Below, one piece after another: positions 56,698 to 64,000 of a stretch of 64,000 nucleotides of DNA (positions are counted from its first letter, which is position 1; every line of letters begins with the position of its first letter). This DNA comes from Phialocephala subalpina (Eukaryota; Ascomycota; Leotiomycetes; Helotiales; Mollisiaceae). The notes under the pieces were generated by a model. It was not told where the DNA came from. It ran no database searches and saw only the letters and a list, made by a program, of their open reading frames with translations. Location of the stretch: NCBI GenBank assembly GCA_900073065.1, contig FJOG01000005.1:372001-436000 (forward strand), written 5' to 3'. The position numbers and the translations under genes are program-made.

Positions 56698-58447
56698 ATG
56701 CGGCTAATCAACACATCCACACTCACTCTGCAAGAGTTTTTCGGCACAGACACCCCCGAGTACTGCATTCTTTCTCATCGATGGGAGACCGAAGAAGTCA
56801 CTTTCCAAGATTTTCAGGCTGCTGGAAGAGGACCTCGGATGAAAGGCTACTTAAAGGTCTTAGGCTGCTGCAAACAAGCACTCCTGGATGGATGGAAATG
56901 GGCATGGATTGACTCCTGTTGTATCGACAAGACGAGTAGCGCTGAGCTGTCTGAAGCGATCAATTCTATGTTTTTGTGGTATCGAGAATCGCAAGTGTGT
57001 TATGCGTACTTATCTGATGTGCCGTCGATCGAGGGACGAGATGAGCATATGACGAAATTGAATCTTGGACAGAGCAAGTGGTTTACAAGAGGTTGGACAC
57101 TTCAAGAATTACTGGCTCCTGAATATGTGGTGTTTTATGATGAGAACTGGGCAGAAATAGGCACGAAGGCCTCTCTGTCGGATGTTATCGAGAAGCGTAC
57201 AGGGATCAAGGACCTGACTCGTTGGGAAGAAGCTTGCGCTGCACAGAAGATGTCTTGGTCAGCTTGGAGAGAAACTACCCGAGTCGAAGATCTGGCGTAC
57301 TCTCTCTTAGGGATTTTTGGGGTGTATATGCCACCGCTGTATGTGAGTATGTCCTACATCAGCACTCTCCATGTCCCAAGTCATTAAGAAGGTAGAACCG
57401 CTTCTATGCTAGCATCAAAGTCCGGTCTTGCTTTGCTGATTTCTGATATCTTGTTAGGGCGAAGGTGAGAATGCTTTCCAAAGGCTCCAGCTCGAGATCA
57501 TCAACAAATCCGACGACGAGTCTCTGTTCGCATGGATTAGCACCAACAGAAGAGCAAAGACCGGCCTTCTCGCCACTTCACCAAAGAACTTCAGAGACTC
57601 CGGTGATATCTCTACGATGAAAGTTCATGGCGACAGCGGCAAAAGTTTCAAACGCGAGAAACCCTACTCTATTACGAATATGGGCCTGCGTGTTGAAGAG
57701 GCGATCATTCAAGCGGACCTGACGGCGATAAAGAGGTTGAATGGGGGCTCGATAAATCGTATAAGCGGCTCTTTTCAGATCAATGAAATTCTCTTTGGGA
57801 AAACGATCCCTGCAGCAAACATATTCTTGATGCCTTTGAACTGCTACATTCCTGGGAAGGGTGGCCATTGTGTTGCATTGATCTTGGAAAAGTTCTTCGG
57901 GAGTCAATTCATCGTCTTGCGGCATGAGCAGCATCATTTTGTCCAGATGCCGATGGCCGAAGGACAAATACAAAGGCTGGCATTCATTAAGCAAACGTTA
58001 TCAAGCAAGCCTTTGAGGAAAGCGGATTTCATTTTCATGGTGGAAGCCCCTGTGTGCGACTCCGAGGTTACGTATGTGGGCAGCCATTATTTTGGCGAAA
58101 TACCAGGGGGACTGGAACGCTTCGATCGAAACTGGAAGTCAACGGAGACGGTTACTAGTGGCATGTTCTACGCCCAAGAGTTTTCAATAAGTGAGGGCGC
58201 ACATAGAAGCTCTTTCGGTGTTCTGGTGGAACATGAGAACGGACGTCCAGGAGTTCATCTGATCTCCCCTAATTCTGATTGTACACTGGAAGTAGCTTGG
58301 AGACTTTACACTAAGACATCTGGATATCGTCGAGGAGTTGATCGGACTTCGGTGGTTTTGCCAGGAGGAACGAATGTATCCGCAGCATTGAAGAGGATGT
58401 CCGGCACAGCTGATTTTAAGGTAGAGGCCAGGATCCTACCTCCTTGA
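56698..58447 (+). CDS. HET-domain protein (heterokaryon incompatibility)
   Basis: Exons 56698-57342 and 57458-58447 (115-nt intron) encode 544 residues. I chose ATG 56698 because the protein then begins MRLINTSTLTLQEFF, the standard HET N terminus; the frame is open further upstream to 56557. HET motifs in order: PEYCILSHRWETEEVTFQDF, WAWIDSCCIDKTSSAELSEA, MFLWYRESQVCYAYLSDV and WFTRGWTLQELLAPEYVVFY. The domain ends with the conserved tail DLAYSLLGIFGVYMPPLY and GEGENAFQRLQLEII. HET domains drive cell death when genetically different hyphae fuse. The second half (residues ~230-544) has no recognisable repeat or NACHT module and may be a partner-sensing domain. Confidence 0.88.
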
Positions 58448-59037
58448 TAGTAGAAGGTGTCTAGATTTGGGGACGTAAAATTTTGTTGGAGATCATGGGA
58501 GTTGATAGGGCTGGACATTAACCGAACAAGGAGTCCTAATGCATCAAAACTCGAAGACATGGAAATGCGACAAAGCATCAATTGATGATGCCTCCCCTTT
58601 TCTTTGTAGAAGAAGGCCAAGCCAGTATTGTCTTTATTCGATTCAGGACCAAAGACTTTGGAGTGAAAAGGATTGAAACTACAATCATATTCCAAATTGA
58701 AGATGGCTTTGCGCTCAAACAGCAGGATAGGGAATCAACACGGCGAACAGAAGAGGAACGCACTTGCTAACTATGCAAACATAAACTCCATTTCTGACCT
58801 CAAAGGGTGCATCAACGCTCTTTGCGTGATTGTGACAGCCATAGCATGCCATTCCTCTAAACATGTCAATCATACAATGACATACGAGTAGTATCTACAA
58901 ATCCGTCCCACCATGAACCATCTATAGCCCGTCCCAGGAGCCACAATTCCATCTATGTGCATCATAATCGTCCCATCAACCATAACGCCATATTTTCCCA
59001 GGTCCATCAATCTTGTGTCCCCAGTACCGTAAAACCT
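58448..59037. other. Intergenic between convergent genes
   Basis: Lies after the HET stop and after the 3' end of the minus-strand disordered protein. No gene is seen; short frames at 58582-58891 are unsupported. Confidence 0.45.
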
Positions 59038-60450
59038 CTATTTCACATTTTCGATTCCGAGTCGCTCCAAGCACACTTTCAAGTCCTTCCCGGGAATCGA
59101 AGACAGAACCTGCATGCAAGATCCACAAGCACTCAGGCAGCACCATGTACATCTCCATCTCACCTCCGCATCCTTTCTCTGACAGATCATACACGCCACT
59201 GGACAGAGTTGGTTCCTAGACCCCCGCATGAACTTGTGTGACTGGTAGCAGTCGTAATGAACCAGATCCAATGGCGGACCAGGAAAAACCGTTCCTTGTG
59301 CCGCGGGTGATTGCAGTGTAGGGAAATATGTGTTGTGGGCAGCTGGAGAGCCAAGGGTGAGAGGTGATGCCTTGTCTGGAGAGGGTTGTGGTGTGAGGAT
59401 CCGAGCAGCGAAAGCTTTCTTGGGTTGTGGTGAGCGCATAACCTGTGGTTCGGAAGTGATGGTGAGGGTCTCGCTGGGCTCTCGAGAGTGTGTGGCAAGT
59501 AAATCGGGTATCTCTGTGTCTGACATGGTGGGCGGTTTCGTTGTGGGATTTTGGTGTTGATGGTTGGCTCTAGCTTCTGCTTTTGGAGGCAATTGCGGGG
59601 CTGTCTCTTCTGGAGGCGTAAATGGCGAGATTGGAGATAGGACTTGAGGTGTTGATGGCTGTTGAACATCTGCCTTTAGATACTCGGGTGTCGGGAGGCG
59701 CTGGAAAGATGGGTATTGTTGTGGAGGTGCTTCATCTTGTTTCGAGGTATCTTCGGAGGAGGGTTTCTTCTTCAGCTTGTTTTCCAGCTTGCCCTCCAGC
59801 TTTGCAAGCCTGTTGCCCATCAAGTCAGGTTGTGGAGGAGCGGGACGAGCAGGAACAGGTTTGCGGCCAGTTATGCTTCGAGGAAGTGGGCGCTCGGTGG
59901 GTTGCTCTTGCCTCTTTGGAGGACTCGCGGTTGAACCGTTCGACTTGGCTAACTTGAGATCTGGAAACACGATGCTCCTCTCGCTCTTGACCGATCTTCG
60001 CTTCCAAATTTCTGGCCGTTGTGGGGAGCTGGTCAAAGATATAGGGCTGTCCAGAATGTTTGTCCGCGCTTCACGACTTTGATCTTCTTTGTCTTTTGGC
60101 GGTGGAGGTGGATGATCGCCTTCAGACGAACCACCGGATCTCAGTGAATCCTTTGTATCTCTGCTGCTGCCGTTTGATATGGTCCGCGATAATCCGGGGC
60201 TATCAGAATATACAGAGGAGAGGCTTCGAATCGAAGGAGGTTTGGCAGGCGGGGCTTGACCACCAATGGGCCTCCGTGGTATTGTCTTTGGGGGAACCAT
60301 TGCGTCTTTTGGGAGAGGAGGGAGAGGGGATTGAGTCGGCATCATCGTCGAAGATTTCTCGTTCTCTGCAGAAGATTGATCGGGCGCGACTGGGAGGGCC
60401 TTTGAGAATCGAGAACGACCTCTTGGCGTTGAAGGGAACGTCGAAAACAT
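59038..60450 (-). CDS. Proline-rich disordered protein with a C-terminal Cys-rich zinc module, 470 aa
   Basis: A single minus-strand exon of 470 residues. The first ~370 residues are Pro/Ser/Lys-rich and probably disordered, with PPLPPK-type and PPPPPK stretches that could bind SH3 or WW domains. A short Leu/Lys helix (LAKLEGKLENKLKKK) lies near residue 215. The last ~80 residues are ordered and Cys-rich: HYDCYQSHKFMRGSRNQLCP, CMICQRKDAEVRWRCTWC, CLSACGSCMQVLSS. The spacing suggests two zinc sites of a RING/B-box/PHD-like type. The protein is probably a fungal scaffold. I recognise the general pattern but not a named family. Divergent from the gene at 61360. Confidence 0.7.
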   Translation of the reverse strand: MFSTFPSTPRGRSRFSKALPVAPDQSSAENEKSSTMMPTQSPLPPLPKDAMVPPKTIPRRPIGGQAPPAKPPSIRSLSSVYSDSPGLSRTISNGSSRDTKDSLRSGGSSEGDHPPPPPKDKEDQSREARTNILDSPISLTSSPQRPEIWKRRSVKSERSIVFPDLKLAKSNGSTASPPKRQEQPTERPLPRSITGRKPVPARPAPPQPDLMGNRLAKLEGKLENKLKKKPSSEDTSKQDEAPPQQYPSFQRLPTPEYLKADVQQPSTPQVLSPISPFTPPEETAPQLPPKAEARANHQHQNPTTKPPTMSDTEIPDLLATHSREPSETLTITSEPQVMRSPQPKKAFAARILTPQPSPDKASPLTLGSPAAHNTYFPTLQSPAAQGTVFPGPPLDLVHYDCYQSHKFMRGSRNQLCPVACMICQRKDAEVRWRCTWCCLSACGSCMQVLSSIPGKDLKVCLERLGIENVK

Positions 60451-61359
60451 CTTCGGTTCAGCGGCAGCGAGGTGCTCTCAATATGAATAGATAATTCTCA
60501 AAGATTGCAAATCACGAACATGACGGCGACCCCAGCTCCACAATACTTTGTTGCGGGATATTTGTTTAAAAGCATTCACGAAACCTCAGGGAGTACCCAG
60601 CTCCTTTTCGAGTGCTGAAACGCGAAGCTGAAATGGAAATCTATCCGACCTACCCACTCCTCGAATCAGAAGCACATCCACCACCCACCTCCCTGCTCTT
60701 ACGAATCCGACGATATTCATGCAATTGAAGTCGGGATGTTCATTTGCTCGATCACCCCGCCGCCGCCCGTCGCCCATTGCCGGCGAGAACATCTCAGGGT
60801 CCATGGAAGAAGCAACAAAATTGCAGAGGGGAAAACACTGTCGACTGATCACGTCGCGTACCACTCGCCCAGGAGGTCGACGTGGCGAAGTCACACCAAG
60901 AGCCATGGAGGTTCTCAGATCAGGGGGTTTGAGGAGTGACGATGCTCTCCTCGCGGCTCCATCGTCCAAACAAGCTATGACTATTCAGTGGATCTTGTCC
61001 TGGATCTTCGCAGGGAGAGAGGCTTTGGAACATCAGCATCTCCAGATGGGCTGAGATGCCGGGCGCGGGTGCATGGCGATTCATGCAGTCAATAATAGAT
61101 TTAGTAATGCCAGCGCACATCATATTGATTAATTATGCTCGGTGCACGACTATGATCATAACGGAGAACTTATGAGGCATTTGAGGAAAAGTGAAGTAAA
61201 GTGAAGTGAAGTGAAAGTTCAGATGTTCAACGGCCGGCCCGGCCTTATCTGGACTGCAAGGTTACCGTACTGTGCCCCTGAGTAGACGCCTGGGTGCCTT
61301 AGAACCAACCTTATTACGAGGACCTAGCAAAGTGCTTTGTTGACAAATAACTTCACACC
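60451..61359. promoter_or_regulatory. Divergent promoter region; contains a GTGAA microsatellite
   Basis: 0.9 kb between divergent starts. At about 61190-61215 a 5-bp repeat occurs (aagtg/aagta units). Open frames such as 60719-61054 on the plus strand and 60586-60969 on the minus strand overlap each other and are unsupported. Confidence 0.4.
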
Positions 61360-62787
61360 ATGTCAACATCAACCATTCCTTCTAGGACCAGGTCGCTGCG
61401 CAAATCCGCAGATGTAGGGACGAAATATGGAGGAGCTCAGGATGAGCAGACCACAGCATTGCGACCAGAGAGGTCGAGTCAATCACCATCTCGATTACCT
61501 ACAATGAAACCTGCGGGTACGCGCGCAACTCGAAGTACAATTACATCAACATCAGCAGTAGGACGACCACCCAGCGCGACAGGAAGTACTATCAGCAATG
61601 GCTCGATGCGCCCTCCGCCTCCAAGGGCAAGCATAAGTAAGCCTGCGACGACAGGCGGGTTACAGAGATCCAATTCGAATAGGCGGCCAAGTACGACTTC
61701 AGTCACTTCACAAGCTGATACAGAGCCTGTGAAGAAAGACCGGTCAAGGCCACCCATCGCTATATCTCGACATCTACGCAATGCCTCTACCAATTCATTC
61801 TCTGCCAGTCAACAGCAGCAGCAGCCAGGACATTCACGCACGCGATCATCTTCTACACTCTCAAATTCGACCTCCACCACTCTTCCCCCACCATCAAATC
61901 GGAACTCGTTAATAGAGCCAAAGGCACAACCACAAGCCGAGCCGCCTCAATTAAGGAGACCAGCATTCTCAACTCTTCAGCAGCACTTCTCACCAGCTAA
62001 GAGTCTGGCACCAAAGCCGCACCCAGCTGCCTTTCTTGCCCCTCCCTCACCAAGCAAACTTCCTTCAAACATAGCGATATCAGCTGAAACAGCGAAGCTG
62101 CAGAACGAGCTTCTTCAACTTCATCTGCTGCACAAAGATGCTGCTCGGGTGGAACAAGAGTGGAAAGCTAGCGCGAAGCGGAAACTAGGCGTGAGATTCC
62201 ATTTTGTGGTTGATCGAAACGATGAATTGGTTGCACTGGAGGTTCAAGAGACAGGCAAGATTAATGCAATAGCACTGAGGAGCTGGCGCGACCAAGGAAC
62301 TCCAGGATGGGGATTAGAAGAGCAAGTGCAGGTTCTCGGAGAAGTGATCAGCGGAATGTGGAATTTGGGGGACAGTGGAGGACGGTATGCCAGGGTTGTG
62401 AGAAGATTCGAGAGATGGCTGAGGAGGACCCAGGAGATTTTGGAAGCGAGGGAGCATGACGAAGCTATGATTGACGACGATGTTGTGTTTCTGGAGGAAC
62501 TGGACCCTTCCTGGCAAGACGATTGTTTGGTCATTGGGCGAAAGCTGGAGTTGTGGAGGGATCAGATGCGAGAGCTTGGCCAACCGGATACTGGGTCAAG
62601 TCTGGGCCTCGTCGTCGAGGGCTGTCAAAATACTGTGAGAGGTATGTTGATGGAGTTGAGTGTTATGGCACAGGTGGAGAGGGATGCTATGGCAAGAGAG
62701 GTCGAATGGATCAAGAGTATGAATGATGATGTCTCAGATGATGATCACGATCCCCATACGGCTGGAGCAATCTGGAGGTCTAGATAA
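61360..62787 (+). CDS. Disordered basic N terminus plus coiled-coil domain protein, 475 aa
   Basis: A single exon of 475 residues. Residues 1-220 are Ser/Thr/Arg/Pro-rich and basic (RTRSLRKSADVG, SRPPIAISRHLRNASTNSFS, a QQQQQ run), so probably disordered and perhaps microtubule- or DNA-binding. From ~residue 230 the protein is helical: SAETAKLQNELLQLHLLHKD, then ARVEQEWKASAKRKLGVRFH. A globular or coiled region follows (WGLEEQVQVLGEVISGMWNL, RFERWLRRTQEILEARE, WRDQMRELG). The layout is similar to spindle or microtubule-associated proteins such as augmin subunits, but that is only a resemblance. Start context ttcacaccATGTC is acceptable. The family is not recognised with confidence. Confidence 0.65.
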   Translation: MSTSTIPSRTRSLRKSADVGTKYGGAQDEQTTALRPERSSQSPSRLPTMKPAGTRATRSTITSTSAVGRPPSATGSTISNGSMRPPPPRASISKPATTGGLQRSNSNRRPSTTSVTSQADTEPVKKDRSRPPIAISRHLRNASTNSFSASQQQQQPGHSRTRSSSTLSNSTSTTLPPPSNRNSLIEPKAQPQAEPPQLRRPAFSTLQQHFSPAKSLAPKPHPAAFLAPPSPSKLPSNIAISAETAKLQNELLQLHLLHKDAARVEQEWKASAKRKLGVRFHFVVDRNDELVALEVQETGKINAIALRSWRDQGTPGWGLEEQVQVLGEVISGMWNLGDSGGRYARVVRRFERWLRRTQEILEAREHDEAMIDDDVVFLEELDPSWQDDCLVIGRKLELWRDQMRELGQPDTGSSLGLVVEGCQNTVRGMLMELSVMAQVERDAMAREVEWIKSMNDDVSDDDHDPHTAGAIWRSR

Positions 62788-63645
62788 TTCCGCCAACGAG
62801 CAATGAGTTTAATGATGTTTATGTGGCCTCCAAGCACAATTACATTCCCTGCCTCACCCTTTTCATGATGCGATTGTGAAAATACTCCCAGAAGAGGGGC
62901 TGTTGAGAACTTATATTGATATTGATAAGCACAGGTTATCACGTGCAGCATCCTGTCTCAGGTGTCCAGTGGCAAATAAGCTGTTGTCCAAAAGGGCGAA
63001 ACAATTTAGGAAATCTGCTTAGTGACGCGGCGGACGCATTGAATGGGATCATTAACTTGTAGATGTTGGGTTAGAGTTGGTCTAGTTGTGGTAAAGTATG
63101 TACAATAAAAATACACTTACCACGAACCACGAACAGTCAGTCAATATTGATTTTTGCGGTAGCGAGTGAAAACGTCGCGTGTGAAGCCTCCTCGACTTTT
63201 TCACTACATTGACGACATCGCACGCCGGACCAAGGCCCGTACATTCGCATTCCATCTTCTTATTTACCTCCAGTCGCATTACTAAGACGTATGCTCTGAG
63301 AAGCCAGCGCTGCAATTCCAGTATCGCTCGGAAGAGAGTTTGACGCGATCGCTGACGGAAAGCGCGAAGCAATCCGCGACAACGACAAATAGAAAAAGTC
63401 GACATCGCACATTAAGGCACAACATCCCTTGATTGCATATATCACCAGCATTCTTACAAACAGTGTCAGAGTCTTTGGCTCATTCATAAAGGTCCGTCAA
63501 CGACGCATCGTCGCAGTGGGCTCGTCCCACTCCTCCCCTCTGTCCTTTGTAACGAGTCCGCTGACCCCCGCCTGCCATTCTAGACATCCCGAGTTGACTT
63601 CTTGACATTCGAGTATCTGCCTCGAGCCTTCCCAATTGATTGACA
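62788..63645. other. Intergenic
   Basis: No gene supported. Bases ~63480-63645 form the leader of the last gene (ctcgtcccactcctcccctc). Minus-strand frames here are short and overlap each other. Confidence 0.4.
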
Positions 63646-64000
63646 ATGCCGCCTTCTACAAAGCGCTCCCAGCGGGTTCGCCGCGAAACGACCAACAATG
63701 TCGACATCCCAGACTCGTCCCCGTCTCGGCCAGCGAAGAGAAGAAAGAAGGTAGGAATACAATACTCGATTTTTTTGTACGGTGCTAATGAGGATATGAA
63801 GGTCGAGGAACCTATCGAGAAACCTGCGCCGCAGCCAGTCCTTCCTTATGACCAGGAAGGCATCGATATGACCGACGATGAAATTGCCGATGCTGTGGTT
63901 CCATTCATGGCCACCAGTCAAACAACACTTCAGGCAGCCAAAGATCATGCAAACGAGAATTACAAGACGAAAGCTCAAGTAAAGGCATTCGCAAAGCTTG
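63646..64000 (+). CDS. 5' end of an unidentified gene (truncated by window)
   Basis: Exon 1 is 63646-63750 (35 codons, MPPSTKRSQRVRR..., then SRPAKRRKK). A 51-nt intron (63751-63801, gtagg...gaag) precedes exon 2, which is open from 63802 (VEEPIEKPAPQPVLPYDQEG, then DMTDDEIADAVVPFMATSQT) to the window end. Lys/Arg clusters in exon 1 resemble a nuclear localisation signal. The ANENYKTKAQVKAF helix suggests a folded domain beginning. It might be a subunit of a chromosome-maintenance complex, but I cannot name it. Phases are consistent. Confidence 0.55.
   Translation, partial: MPPSTKRSQRVRRETTNNVDIPDSSPSRPAKRRKKVGIQYSIFLYGANEDMKVEEPIEKPAPQPVLPYDQEGIDMTDDEIADAVVPFMATSQTTLQAAKDHANENYKTKAQVKAFAKL

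Overview
This window is nuclear DNA of a filamentous ascomycete. Genes are compact and mostly intron-poor. Introns are about 46-60 nt, GT-AG, often with CTAAT/CTGAC-type branch sites. Several families are fungus-restricted (HET domain, tachykinin-type fungal protein, DUF899, C14-sterol reductase, fungal Mrl1). The style and content suggest Leotiomycetes/Helotiales; that placement is inference, not something the sequence proves.

Layout. 0-5 kb: 3' part of the splicing factor CWC22 with an RS/TPPRRR repeat tail, then a proline-rich coiled-coil protein. 6-12 kb: a small one-helix membrane protein, a tRNA-like Pol III element, and a divergent pair, MRL1-type sorting receptor (-) and ERG24 C14-sterol reductase (+). 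13.7-16.7 kb: a secreted GH3 beta-glucosidase with an apparent frame conflict near its N terminus. 17.2-25.9 kb: four consecutive decayed genes, namely an unnamed fungal family, a DUF7580-like/subtilisin protein, a degenerate C2H2 protein and a kinase-vWA protein. All carry stops and frameshifts, while the housekeeping genes on either side are open. 27.5-42.4 kb: 6-phosphogluconolactonase, PHO13-type phosphatase, a TPR/MYND/SET protein, a DUF899 protein, a tachykinin-family fungal protein with a GC-AG intron, and a (6-4) photolyase.

42.4-51.2 kb is gene-poor. It holds two tandem tRNA-Pro genes (CGG, then TGG), a gene remnant, and a perfect 250-bp tandem duplication. The CGG copy has the usual short anticodon-loop intron and, in addition, a 55-nt GT...AG insert in the T-arm; removing it restores a perfect T stem. 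I regard this as the most unusual signal in the window.

51.2-64 kb: class III aminotransferase, an acidic lysine-rich protein, an AhpC/TSA-like protein divergent from a HET-domain protein, two intrinsically disordered proteins (one ending in a Cys-rich module), and the 5' end of an unidentified gene that runs off the window.

No CRISPR arrays, intact transposons or rRNA genes were seen. There is no single biosynthetic cluster; the coherent themes are lipid/sorting and carbon metabolism housekeeping genes, plus self/non-self-type genes (the HET gene and the decayed cluster). All family names come from recognising motifs by eye; no searches were run.
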